Source of the DNA: Myxococcaceae bacterium
GTDB lineage: Bacteria; Myxococcota_A; Polyangia; Polyangiales; Ga0077539
Length of the DNA stretch: 46,109 nucleotides
Reading direction: 5' to 3'
NCBI GenBank assembly: GCA_004297725.1
Contig: SCUS01000106.1
Span: forward strand, 1 to 46,109
Position 1 is the first letter of the stretch. Every line of letters begins with the position of its first letter. Shown in pieces: positions 35,001 to 44,300 of the stretch. The position numbers were made by a program, and so were the translations under genes. The notes beneath the pieces are model-generated. The model had not been told where the DNA came from. It worked only from the letters and a program-made list of their open reading frames with translations, and ran no database searches.

Positions 35001-37014
35001 CGGAGCGCTCCCTCACGAAGGCCAGCAGGCGGTCGCGCTCGCCCAGCACCTCCAGCGAGTCCATCAGGGACGTGGCGAGGGCGTCATTGGAGGGGTCCAT
35101 CGCCACGGCGCGCTCGGCCTCGGCCAGCGCCGTGGTCGGGTCGCCCATGGCCCTCGCGGCGTCCGAGGCCCGCGCGTGGATCGAGGCCCGCTCGGGCCCC
35201 GGGCCCATCGCCTCGGAGCGCTCGACCAGCGAGGCGTAGAGCACCGCGTGCTGCCCCGTCGCCCGGAGCAGCCGCTCGGTCTCGTCCCAGGCGTGCGGGT
35301 GCACCGGATCGCGGGTGGACACCTCACGCCACGCGTGCACCGCGGCGTGCTGGTCTCCGCTGGCCTCCAGCGCGACCGCCAGCTCGGCCCAGCGCTCGGC
35401 CGCCGCCATCGGGGGCGACCGCTCGGCGCGCGCCCGCAGCACCTCCACCACGCCCACGAGGTTGCCGCTCTCCCGGCGCAGCGCCACGAGGCGCTCGGAG
35501 ACCTCGTCGTCCTGGGGGTTGGCGCGCCAGAGCTGCGCCAGCGCGGCGGCCTCGGCGGCGCGGTCGCCCGATCGGTCGCGGTGCAGGTCGGCGAGGCGGC
35601 GGAGCACGGCGCTGCGCACCTCCCCCTCGGGCAGCACGTCCGCGCGCTGCGCCAGCACGGGGTAGAGCTCCTCCCAGCGGTTCTGCTGGGAGAGCACCTG
35701 GTCCATGCCCGCGAGGGACTCGGGGTCGTCGCCGACGCTGTCGAGGATCTCCCGCCACGCGTCGAGCGCGGCCTGCGCGTCGTCGAGGCGCTCGAGGGAG
35801 ACCTGGGCGATCTCCCTCAGCCGGGGGATGCGCATCTCCGGCGGGCACTGCTCGCTCCGCACGGCCTCGGCCAGCACGTCCCTCAAGGCGGCGTAGTCCC
35901 CGCGGGCGCGCAGGTCGTCCTCCACCAGCGCGAGGGCCTCGAGGTCCGCCGCGTCGAGGGCGAGCACCCGCCGCATGGTGTCGAGCATCCCCGCCCGGTC
36001 GCCCGATCGCCCCTGGATCTCCGCGAGGTCCTTGAGGTCCCTGATCTGCTGCGGGAGGTCTCCCTCGACCGCGAGCTCGCCCGCGAGGCGGGAGAAGTCC
36101 GCGGCCCGGCCTGCGTCGCGGTAGAGCCCGAGCAGGGTCCGGGCGACCTCCGGGTCGCTGGCGCGCAGGGGTTCGAGGGCCGCGATGGCGTCGTCGATCT
36201 GCCCGACGGAGAGGTAGGCCTCGGCGAGCGCCTTGCGCACCACCGGCGTGTACGGGCTGGTCGGGTTGGCCTGGACGAACGCGATCTGCCGCACCGCGAG
36301 CTCGTCGAGGCGCTCCTGGGCGCCGTAGGCCTCGTAGATGATGGCGAAGGCGGTCTCGTCGCCGGGCCACGCGTCGAGGGCGGCCTCGGCGAAGGCCACG
36401 CCGTGCTCGCCGCCGACGCTCTGCGCCAGCGAGGAGAGCAGCGCCGCGCCGGTGCGGGCGTCGTCGGGCTGGGCGCCGGGCGACTGAGCGCGGGTGAGGT
36501 AGGCGCCGGCCAGCTCCCGGAGGAGTTCCCAGTCGTCGGGCTGCGTGGAGCGCACCTCCTCCAGCCAGGCGATCTGCGTGTCGACGGCCCCGAGGCGCCC
36601 GTGGAGCTCGGCGCCCTCGCGAAGGAGCATCCCCCGCACCAGGGAGTCGGCCGTGGCTCCGAGCTGGCGCTCGAGGAGCTGCGCCGCGAGCTTCAGGTTG
36701 CCGAGCTGGAGGTAGATCTGTCGGGCGGCCTCGATGGCGCCGAGCTGCGAGGGGTCGCGCTCGAAGGAGCGGGTGTAGTTGGCGACCGCGCGGTCGGCGC
36801 GGCCTACGTTCTTGGACCAGAGCTCCGCGGCGCGGAAGAAGAGGTCCCCGGAGGACTTCGGGTCGGGTCGCCGCCCGGCGGTCTGCTCGACGAGGGTCGC
36901 GAGCTGCTGAAACTCTGCGCGGCCCCCGTGGTACTCCCACAGAAATGACAGCGCCTCGGCGTCGTCGGGGTTCTTGTTGAGGCGCTCGTAGCAGGCGTAG
37001 GCGGCAGGGTCCAT
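32074..37014 (-). CDS. Very large TPR-repeat protein
   Basis: A 1646-aa cytoplasmic protein built of tetratricopeptide-type helical pairs over about residues 1-1390. Examples are AWREVSTRDPVHPHAWDETE, ALAEAERAVAMDPSNDALAT and FQYLEQAAAAAVGRKEPDES. No signal peptide or membrane helix was seen. The last ~250 residues are acidic, Pro-rich and of low complexity, with two in-frame repeats: DEPMESLD units and ALD triplets. This layout, a long repeat solenoid plus disordered tail, suits a scaffold that gathers several partners. The ATG at 37014 is preferred to a GTG 24 bp upstream. It leads a block with the HEAT and propeller/HEAT genes. Function unknown; many Myxococcota carry such proteins. Confidence 0.88.
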   Translation of the reverse strand: MDPAAYACYERLNKNPDDAEALSFLWEYHGGRAEFQQLATLVEQTAGRRPDPKSSGDLFFRAAELWSKNVGRADRAVANYTRSFERDPSQLGAIEAARQIYLQLGNLKLAAQLLERQLGATADSLVRGMLLREGAELHGRLGAVDTQIAWLEEVRSTQPDDWELLRELAGAYLTRAQSPGAQPDDARTGAALLSSLAQSVGGEHGVAFAEAALDAWPGDETAFAIIYEAYGAQERLDELAVRQIAFVQANPTSPYTPVVRKALAEAYLSVGQIDDAIAALEPLRASDPEVARTLLGLYRDAGRAADFSRLAGELAVEGDLPQQIRDLKDLAEIQGRSGDRAGMLDTMRRVLALDAADLEALALVEDDLRARGDYAALRDVLAEAVRSEQCPPEMRIPRLREIAQVSLERLDDAQAALDAWREILDSVGDDPESLAGMDQVLSQQNRWEELYPVLAQRADVLPEGEVRSAVLRRLADLHRDRSGDRAAEAAALAQLWRANPQDDEVSERLVALRRESGNLVGVVEVLRARAERSPPMAAAERWAELAVALEASGDQHAAVHAWREVSTRDPVHPHAWDETERLLRATGQHAVLYASLVERSEAMGPGPERASIHARASDAARAMGDPTTALAEAERAVAMDPSNDALATSLMDSLEVLGERDRLLAFVRERSEGLPDGPARIELTRRAARAVGQTDPAGAAVVWEEVRAGARRAGMVDDAEALDALLGLAELTGDDERVVALLGEAALATDDPAARRGLRMRRARMLAEELGRVDEGLDVLEAAAREGDDGALDTWEALEALAASHGRWERTYSALEAQVAQTQDDDDRIERAARLVSLVESEASLGHRLIEALRVQHRADPNDLGLTQRLADLCESSGQWAEAVTLLEELAEMEGDEEELSTLVQRIAHASDEHLDDPERAWKALLPQVQGGDIACLDLMIAMSARRGMHAEVLPVLTDLALRVNDMTARASLWREIAGHRARLGDAAGAVEAECEAITSEPSETAGLDRIDALAAQAQSPARVAEAYRAALEAAADATAAHDLAMRGLRAIEVSGGTAEALEFSLATLAKMPADDELLDAVIRLAPGLGHDQELYVALDRRRRSAQTDGERLAVTLRAAEVAGAVLGDQETAFQYLEQAAAAAVGRKEPDESRLAEVEAMARRVDAARPEVGMLAALVERLASRGDELGESEPRGGVVLLRRAAALCEDDLALPEQAMALYSRGVRLWPADAVCPAKLEAVAATLRRLGEVAALYDSVVEKAYDAATARSFTARRATLLGERLGRVDEAIETWQRLAEIAPKDLSILRSLQDLLERHGRWQPLLVALERELEMGNDRAGTYRRMATIWEQHLRNAFEARDLWKRVLKIAPDDAEARAALERLDRRPSAVIEDEPMESLDDEPMESLDDEPLSEVEPAPEAPPSVPPPPAPADEDPRAALFGEPLSDNPEGPPQTSGSAPPSADLAALLSTGTPSSQRLNPLDRPSIDTAAEPGDRADDHDPRAAFFDDHDRELELQGEPEAHDEGERADEALHSHEHEIEPHAPPTLPSRPPPPLPQWSAPMTPSVPAPSPDPTEAMDALDALDALDALDEEEPLEADFVDDEVEAVDETLSLDDLAEMVAPPAGPPSLSPSAPAPPPFPPRRDR
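32242..32277. repeat. 9-bp in-frame repeat in the TPR gene
   Basis: Four copies of GTCGAGGGC (the last changed to GTCGAGCGC), encoding ALD triplets (ALDALDALD) near the C-terminus of the TPR protein. In-frame repeats like this vary in number by slippage without breaking the frame. Confidence 0.9.
32783..32844. repeat. 24-bp in-frame repeat in the TPR gene
   Basis: Two full copies (32783-32806, 32807-32830) and a partial third copy of a 24-bp unit, encoding DEPMESLD repeats in the acidic tail. The copies are identical over both full units, suggesting recent duplication. Confidence 0.9.
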
Positions 37015-37140
37015 CGCAGGGCGTCGCGACGCTATCACGGGCTCTGTGGAGACCGGAATCTTTGGGGCCTGCGGTACCGAAGCGGCAGCGGCGGGACCGC
37101 CCAGGGGGCTGACCCTGAGGGGCGGTCAGGCCGTCGGCCC

Positions 37141-39108
37141 TCACACGTTGATGCGAGAGCGGATCGCGTCGATGTCGTAGCCCAGCGCCGCGAACTCCCC
37201 GCGCCGGGCCTTGAGCTGCGCGATGAGCCCGGGCTCGATGTCGCCCTCCTCGTTGCGGGTGACGAGCCCGTAGCGGGTGCGGGTCAGGTACCACGTGAAG
37301 AAGAGCTGCGTGGTCGCCTCGAAGGCGCTCAGGCCGTCGGCGCCCGGGTCGTCGAGGACGTCGGCGTCGAGGCCCAGCGAGAGGTACGCGGCCTCGCCCC
37401 CGTCGGCGTGCTGCTCGTCGTTGGCCCACGCGTGGAAGAAGGTCGCGTGGAAGATCACGTAGCGGCAGAGCTGCTGCAGTCGGCCGAGTCCCTCGGCGTC
37501 CGGCGAGGCGCTCGCGGTCACCTCGCTCACCGCGCGTCTCACTCCGCCCACCTCGCGGCGGAGCTCGTCGTGGTCGTTGAGCTCGCTCGCGTCCAGCCAC
37601 GGGTCTCCGCCGCGCGGCGCGACGTGCGGCGCCGAGTGCTCCACCAGGTCTCGCGACATGGCGACGACCTCGCTCCAGCTCGCGGCGATGTCGGCCGCGT
37701 TCTCGGTGAAGAAGCGGGCGACCCACTCTCCCACGACCTGCCAGTAGAGCCGCCCCGCCTTCGCGAAGGTGTGAGCCCCGGTGACCGGAGCGCGGGGCGA
37801 CCAGCCCGCCCAGTCGCAGGCGCCCACCGACGCGAGCAGCATCTGCTCGACCCCCTGCTGGGTGAGGGCCGAGGCCACCACCACGAAGCCCTCGGGCCCG
37901 AGGAGGCTCGTCGCCGCCCGGTGGTTGATCACCACCGTCTCGCGGAGGTGCGGCAGAAGCAGCCGCGCGATGGGGCTGCGACGGAGGTTGCGGAAGGCCG
38001 CGATCGCGTACTGCTCGACGTTGAGGTGCGCCCTGGCGAGGTGCGCCTCGACCTCTCCCCAGAGGGCGTAGCTCACCCTCACGACGCGCGTCGCCCGCTC
38101 CCAGGTCGCTCCGTCGGCGGGGGTGTACTCGACCGGATCACCGGGCGGAGCGCCGGGACGGCGTCGCCGGAGGGTGATCTTCGTGGGGACGAGCTCGTCG
38201 CCGCGGCGCTCGAAATAGGCGCGCACGTCGGGCGCGAAGTGACGGTCGTCGAGCTCGTATCCCTCGTAGGAGTACTCGACGTAGAGGCTCCCGTCCGGGG
38301 CCACGCGGAAGAGCGCGGGGTTGAAGCCGTTGAGCATCCGGTCGACGAACCAGGCGTCGCTGCGGGAGCGCCCCGGGGCCTCGCGCTCGGCCTCGAGGGT
38401 GCGGTTGAGGGGGTAGTCGCGCTGCACCTCGGAGAGCGACGGAGGGCGACCGAGGGACACCCGCTGGAGGTGCTGGAGGCGGATGGCGCTGACCTCGGAG
38501 ACCACCGAGTAGCCCTGGGATTTGCGGGCGGCGCTGAAGTCCTGGGGCAGCGCGTCGGCGAGCCCCTCCCCGGTGGCGACCCGGGCGACGGGTGAGCCCT
38601 GGCGGTAGCTCCAGTAGGGGACGCGGCAGGTGCCGAAGTCGTAGTCGAGGGCCGAGACGTCGTCGGGGCCGTGCACCACATGCACCACGCGGCGCTCGGT
38701 GGTGGACCCGCCTCCGGGCTGCGCGCAGCGGGTGAGCTCGACGACCCGGAGGTCGAGGTCGGGAACATCGCCCGGCCCCGCGTCGGAGGGGTCGTAGGCG
38801 ATGGTGAAGCAGCCGTCGGAGTCGGTGGTGCCTCGACCGAGGAAGTCGTCGGGGGCGCCGAGGTCGCGCTCCCAGAGCTCGACCTCCATGTGCTGGAGCG
38901 GGCGCTCGGCGTCGAGGAAGAGCAGTCGACCGCGCACCCGGTGGGTGGGCTCGCGGCGCGGGGCCTCCGGGGCGCGCGAGGCGGCCTCGCGGCGCAGCCG
39001 GTCGAGGGACTCGAGCGGGAGCATGCTGAGCAGCTTGATCGAGAGCGTGGTGAGCGCCTCGCGGGCGAAGCTGCGGACGAGCGGGAAGCGCTGGGGGAGG
39101 GAGGGCAT
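37141..39108 (-). CDS. Lipoxygenase-family protein
   Basis: A 655-aa protein with the lipoxygenase iron-site layout. HLARAH (356-361) gives H-x4-H, followed by the core helix SPIARLLLPHLRETVVINHRA (about 378-398), and FHAWANDEQ gives His559-x3-Asn563, equivalent to the third His and Asn of known enzymes. The C-terminal residue, normally an iron-ligating Ile, is Val655. Residues about 56-128 form a transthyretin-like beta domain, not a clear PLAT domain. Lipoxygenases insert O2 into polyunsaturated fatty acids; the substrate here is unknown. No signal peptide was seen, so a cytoplasmic location is likely. It starts 2 bp after the AAA+ gene upstream, so it belongs to that operon. Confidence 0.82.
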   Translation of the reverse strand: MPSLPQRFPLVRSFAREALTTLSIKLLSMLPLESLDRLRREAASRAPEAPRREPTHRVRGRLLFLDAERPLQHMEVELWERDLGAPDDFLGRGTTDSDGCFTIAYDPSDAGPGDVPDLDLRVVELTRCAQPGGGSTTERRVVHVVHGPDDVSALDYDFGTCRVPYWSYRQGSPVARVATGEGLADALPQDFSAARKSQGYSVVSEVSAIRLQHLQRVSLGRPPSLSEVQRDYPLNRTLEAEREAPGRSRSDAWFVDRMLNGFNPALFRVAPDGSLYVEYSYEGYELDDRHFAPDVRAYFERRGDELVPTKITLRRRRPGAPPGDPVEYTPADGATWERATRVVRVSYALWGEVEAHLARAHLNVEQYAIAAFRNLRRSPIARLLLPHLRETVVINHRAATSLLGPEGFVVVASALTQQGVEQMLLASVGACDWAGWSPRAPVTGAHTFAKAGRLYWQVVGEWVARFFTENAADIAASWSEVVAMSRDLVEHSAPHVAPRGGDPWLDASELNDHDELRREVGGVRRAVSEVTASASPDAEGLGRLQQLCRYVIFHATFFHAWANDEQHADGGEAAYLSLGLDADVLDDPGADGLSAFEATTQLFFTWYLTRTRYGLVTRNEEGDIEPGLIAQLKARRGEFAALGYDIDAIRSRINV

Positions 39109-39110
39109 CG

Positions 39111-41390
39111 CTACGACACGCCGCCCTCGGACACCCGGGCCTCGGCGTCCACGGAGAGCACGGCGTCCTTCACCGAGGGGTGCGCCGCCAGGTAGGCCGC
39201 CACCGGAGCGATCACCCGCTCCTCGATCACCCGTTGCAGCGGCCTCGCCCCTCGCGTCGGGTGCCAGCCCAGGTCGGCCAGCCTCGCCCTCGCCCCGGCG
39301 CTCAGCGACAGCGTCACCCGCCGTCGCTGAAGGCCCGCCCGGCCCTCGGCCCTGGCGATCTCCAGGTCGACGATCTTCAGCACGTCGACCGGGGTCAGCG
39401 CGTTGAAGCCGATGACCTGGTCGAGCCGGTTGAAGAACTCCGGGCGGAAGTGCTTCCTCGCCGCCCGGGTCGCGCTGTCTCCGGCGCTGCCCTCGCCGAA
39501 GCCCACCGCGCGGGTCTCGCTCACCCCGAGGTTGGAGGTCATCACCACCACCGTCATCCGGCAGTCGACGCTCGTCCCGAAGGAGTCCGTCAGCCGGCCC
39601 TCGCCGAGCATCCCCAGCAGCAGGTCGAAGACCTCCGGGTGGGCCTTCTCGATCTCGTCGAAGAGCACCAGCGACAGCGGCCGCTCTCGCACCTTCGTCG
39701 CCAGGCTCTGCGACCCCTGGCCCACCGCCAGCAGCCGCTGCCCGGAGCCCGCGAACATGTACTCGCTCATGTCGAGGCGGATCATCCTCGTCGGGTCGCC
39801 GAAGAGGTACGCCGCCATCGCGCGGGCGAGCTCGGTCTTGCCGACGCCCGTCGGTCCGAGGAAGAGCAGCGTCCCCACCGGGCGGTCGGGGTCGTTGAGC
39901 CCCGCCTTCAGCCTCGCCAGCACCCGGGCGGCCGAGGCGCAGGCCGCGTCCTGGCCGATCACCGAGCGCTGCAGCGTGGCCGCGAGCGCCTCCGGGGTGA
40001 CCGCGTGCTCGTCCGCGATCAGCTCCTCGGGGATGCCCGAGAAGCGGGCGAAGCGCGCCGACACCTCTCGGGGCGACAGCGTGCGCGCCGCGGTGTCCGT
40101 CGGGTCCTGCGAGGCGGCGATCCAGTCGAGGAAGCGCACCGCCTTGCCGGGGAAGGCCGAGTCGCGCTGGAGCGTCGCGAGGTGCGTGGCCATCCGCCGC
40201 ACCGCCGACGGAGGCATCGTCGTGCGGGGCAGCTTGCGCTGTGCGTAGGTCGGGATGAAGCGCAGCACCGCCGGGGTGGCGGGCTCCTCCAGGGACACCA
40301 CCTGGAAGACCTCCAGCAGCGCACCGAAGCGACGGCGGCAGGCCTCGAGCTCCGGGCGGGTGCACTCCGCGATCACCGCCAGGGTGCCCTCTCGCGCCGC
40401 GGGGAGCAGCACCTCGCCGATCGATCCTCCGTCGGGCTGCGCCTGGAGCAGCGGGACCAGCCGGTCGACGAAGAGCAGGTCGCCCTCGTGGGAGAGCTCC
40501 TTCACCAGCGCGAGGCAGCGCTCCTGCCACATGCCCACGTAGGTCATCCCGGCGATCATCCGGGTGGCCGAGGTCGACCACATCCTGGGGACGTGCCGCT
40601 CGGGGTGCGCCCTTCGCTCGATGAGCAGGCTCCGGGCGAGCCGACGCACCAGCGAGGTCTTCCCCACGCCCGACGGACCCACCAGCAGCACCGACGGCAG
40701 CGGCCGACGGGAGACCAGGGACACCAGGTCCCCGAGCGCGGGGTCTTCGCCCACGGGCATCGGCAGCCGCCGGCGCGCCACGCGCTCGACCCACTCGTCG
40801 GCCACCGCGGTCACCGTGGGAAACTCCCTGGCCAGCTCCTCGCCCTCCTCCTCGTCGCTCCCTCCGTCGAGCGCCTTCGGGGTCCACTCGCTCACCCACT
40901 CGTCGCCGAAGCGCTGAAACTCCATCAGCGCCCCGGCGCTCTCCCCGAGCAGCATCGTGCTCACGGCCTGGCGCAGCACCTCCGGCGCGATCTCCAAACT
41001 CTCCACCACGAAGGACCACCCGAAGCGCGGCAGCACCACGCGAAACCCGCCCTTCTTGAGGGCGCTCCACGCGTAGGTGAGCCGCAGCGGGATCTCCCTC
41101 GCTCCGATCACCAGCCGCTTCTCCTGGGCCACCTGCGGGTGCACCTCGACGGTCACCTCCCTGGTCGCGAAGGTCACGTCCCAGAGGTAGCGATCGAGGG
41201 ACCGTGGCTCCAGCGCGATGGCCCTCTGGAGCAGCGCCTCCAGCTGCCTCTGCACCTCGTCGATGTTGCGCCCGATGGCGCTCGGCGGCGGAGGGGAGAA
41301 GAGCCCCCCGCCATGGTCGATGAGGCTCCCGCTCAGGAGCCCCCCCGCATGAGGAACGAAGTACACCCGCAGCCCCGGCTTCGCGCTCAC
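39111..41390 (-). CDS. Clp-like double-AAA+ ATPase, smaller paralogue
   Basis: A 759-aa protein. Residues 1-175 form a beta-rich domain unlike the Clp N-domain. AAA1 has Walker A GPSGVGKTS (238-246), but Walker B reads LLFVDRL with the catalytic Glu replaced by Arg310, and the ERRF arginine-finger region is changed to LEVF. AAA2 is complete: GPTGVGKTELA (512-522), LVLFDEIEKAH (574-584), TSNLG (618-622), FFNRLD (Arg655) and GARPLQR (714-720). The GYVG pore loop of ClpB/ClpA AAA2 is absent. It starts with GTG overlapping the stop of the larger paralogue. Probably a cytoplasmic remodelling ATPase that works with its neighbour; the target is unknown. Confidence 0.88.
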   Translation of the reverse strand: MSAKPGLRVYFVPHAGGLLSGSLIDHGGGLFSPPPPSAIGRNIDEVQRQLEALLQRAIALEPRSLDRYLWDVTFATREVTVEVHPQVAQEKRLVIGAREIPLRLTYAWSALKKGGFRVVLPRFGWSFVVESLEIAPEVLRQAVSTMLLGESAGALMEFQRFGDEWVSEWTPKALDGGSDEEEGEELAREFPTVTAVADEWVERVARRRLPMPVGEDPALGDLVSLVSRRPLPSVLLVGPSGVGKTSLVRRLARSLLIERRAHPERHVPRMWSTSATRMIAGMTYVGMWQERCLALVKELSHEGDLLFVDRLVPLLQAQPDGGSIGEVLLPAAREGTLAVIAECTRPELEACRRRFGALLEVFQVVSLEEPATPAVLRFIPTYAQRKLPRTTMPPSAVRRMATHLATLQRDSAFPGKAVRFLDWIAASQDPTDTAARTLSPREVSARFARFSGIPEELIADEHAVTPEALAATLQRSVIGQDAACASAARVLARLKAGLNDPDRPVGTLLFLGPTGVGKTELARAMAAYLFGDPTRMIRLDMSEYMFAGSGQRLLAVGQGSQSLATKVRERPLSLVLFDEIEKAHPEVFDLLLGMLGEGRLTDSFGTSVDCRMTVVVMTSNLGVSETRAVGFGEGSAGDSATRAARKHFRPEFFNRLDQVIGFNALTPVDVLKIVDLEIARAEGRAGLQRRRVTLSLSAGARARLADLGWHPTRGARPLQRVIEERVIAPVAAYLAAHPSVKDAVLSVDAEARVSEGGVS

Positions 41391-44300
41391 GGCCCCACCT
41401 CCTCGCGCGCCATGCGGGTCATCCAGAGGGCGTGCAGCGGGTCGGTCACGCTCGACGCGCTCATCACCCGGGCGGTGCCCATCACGTAGTCCTCCAGCGA
41501 GAGCGGCCCGGGTCGCCGCGTCGGGTCGTAGCGGATCGAGCGCACCACCCGCAGCGCCTCCCCCGTCTCAGGGACGATGGCCGAGAGCGCCTCCGCCGCG
41601 CTCTCCCCAGGCCGGGCGGGCCGCACCCTCACCACCACCAGCTCCGGGGCCTCGTCGGGCGTGTGCCAGAGGTGCACCCCCTGCTCGTGCTCGAAGAAGG
41701 CCCGCACCGACAGCCCCACCACCCGCAGCGCCGCGCGCCTCGCCTCGGGCGGTGTGCCCGCGGGCGTGGCCGCCGCGCTCTCCACGGCGCCCCTCGCGAA
41801 GCTGTACGCCGACGCCAGGGCCTCCAGCAGCCCAGGGGCCGACGATCCGCCGTGCATGCCCTCCAGTCGGGTGAGGGTGATGATCACCGAGTGCTGCGTC
41901 GGGTCGTCGACCTCTCGCAGCGAGCGGGTGAGCGCGGTGACCTCCGCGATGGCCGAGAGCAGCTCCGCCCGCATCGGGACGCGGTCTGGCCTGAGGGTGA
42001 TGCGCCCGGTCTCGTCGACGTCCGTGAGCTCCCAGTCCGTGGCCTCGGAGACCCGCCGGGAGAGCGAGGCGAGGTGCTCGTGGAGCGCGTCCCCCCGGGC
42101 CCTCAGCGCGTCGAGGTGGAAGAGCGCGTCGCTCGCCTCGGGGCTGCCCGCGCGGTGCTCGTCCACCCGGTCGTGGATGCGCTCGGAGAGCGCCGAGAAG
42201 GCCGGGGACGACATGGCCCCGTCGAGCGCCGCGCCGGCCTCCCTCAGCTTGCGGGCGAGCGTCGCGCGGTCGGCGTCGATGAGCTCCTCCAGGGGGTAGC
42301 GCGCCGGGATGGGATCGGCCTCTCGCAGCGCCCTCGCCTGGAGGGCGAAGCTCCCCGGGGCGTCGCCCACGTCGACCCGCAGCAGGGTGAGGTCGGCGCG
42401 GGCCACGCGCACCAGGTGGTCGGTGAGCGCGGTGCCCACGCGGTCTTCGAGGTAGCGCTTGAGCGAGCGGGCGCCGTCCTCCGCGCGGAAGGCCTCGGAG
42501 ACCACCCGGTCGAGCACCGCCGGGGTCCAGGAGACGAAGACCCCGCGGTCGACGAGGCCCTGACGCGCGGCGAGGCGGCCGAGCTCCCTCGCGGCGACCA
42601 CCCGGGCGACCTCCGGGGTGAGCGGAGAGAAGGCCACCACCCGGTCGATGCGGTTGAACAGCTCCGGGGGGAAGAACTCCTGCACCGCGCGCAGGTGGTC
42701 CCGCGTCGAGGCCACCGCGTCGGAGCCGACGCCCACCACCGAGTCTCGGCGCGCCCCGAGGTTGGAGGTCATCACGATGATCGAGTGGGTGAAGTCCGCG
42801 GTCACCCCTCCGGCGTCGGTGAGCCGCCCCTCGTCGAAGAGCTGCAGCAGCAGGTTGTGCACCTGGGGGTGGGCCTTCTCGATCTCGTCGAAGAGCACCA
42901 CGCCGAAGGGCTGCTGCGCCGCGTGGCGGGTGAGCAGCCCTTCGGGCGCCCAGCGGTCGCCGATGAGCCGGGCGGCGGCGTCGGCCGTGGCGTACTCGCC
43001 CATGTCGAGGCGCAGCAGCCGCTGCGGGGAGCTGTAGAGGAAGGCCGCCATCGCGCGGGCGAGCTCGGTCTTGCCGGTGCCCGTCGGGCCGGTGAAGAGG
43101 TACACGGCGAGCGGGCGCTTCGGGTCCGTGAGCCCCCGGCGCATGCGCATCGCGAGGTCGACCACCGACTCCACGCCCGCGGCCTGGCCCAGCACCCGTC
43201 GGGTCATCGCGTCGCGCACGTCGTCGGCGCTCATGGGCTCGTCGGGGTGGAGCAGCCCCCGGGGGAAGCCCGTGCGGGCGGAGATCCAGTCGAGCGCGCG
43301 GTCGTCGTCGAGCGCGGAGGACTCCAGGTCGGAGAGCTGCTCGGCGCAGAGCAGGGCGGGCTGCTCCCCGTCGGTCGCCCGCTCGCCGGAGTCCCGCAGC
43401 GCGGCGTGCAGCAGGTCGAATACCCTCCCTGGTAAGGCCCGGTGGGGGAAGAGCGGGCCGCCCACCTCCAGCAGCGTCCGGATGCCCGAGGCGGGGATGC
43501 GCGTGCCGTAGGTGAGCTCCAGCGCGCGGGCCTCCTGGAGCAGCATCCGGAGGGTCTCCGAGGCGGAGGTCTCGGGCATCGCGACGCGGGTGAAGCTCGC
43601 GGCGAAGGCGGGCGCGTCCTCCTCGAGCTGTCGCCACTGCTCGACGGTGCACTCGCCCAGCAGCACGCACTCCCCCCGGGAGACCGGCGCCCGGAAGAAC
43701 TCGGCGATGTTGCGGTCGCTGTCCCGCGAGCGGCCGATGCGCCCCCACTGGTGGAGGTCGTCGACGGCGAGCAGCGCCCGGCGGGCGCGGACGTCGGCGA
43801 GCACGTCGCCGCAGCGCTCCTCCCAGTCGCCCACGAAGGACATCCCCGCGATGATGCGGGTGCCGCTCACCCGCCAGACGGCGCGGGCGGCGTCGGCGTT
43901 CTGGTGGGCGCTGAAGTCGTCGGCGGCGAGCAGGTCGTGCACCAGGCCGCGGAGCGCCGTGGTGCGCCCGGAGCCCGACGGCCCGATGAGCACCACGCTG
44001 CGAGGGGGAGAGGCGCTCACCTGGGCGCGGAGGCGCTCCCTCACCGGCGAGGCCCCCTCCGGCGAGGGCAGGTCTCCGTCGATGGCGCGGCGGGTGAGGT
44101 TCTCGCCGATGCGAGGGAGCACCCGGTAGCCGGTGCGTCGCTGCGAGAGGTCGGCCTCGGAGGGAGGGCGCTCTCCCCGGGGATCGGTGCTCTCGGGCTT
44201 GAGCGTGTCGAGGATGGAGCGCAGCGCGGCGTTGAAGGAGACCACCCGCAGCCCGCTTCGGGGCCGATGGCGGAGGCCGTCGAGCTCGTCGGGGTCGACG

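Noticed and set aside
31015..36948. A 1977-codon plus-strand frame opposite the TPR and HEAT genes
   Set aside because: The product is Arg/Glu/Gly/Val-rich with no recognisable domain, while the minus strand encodes clear repeats, so this is a shadow.
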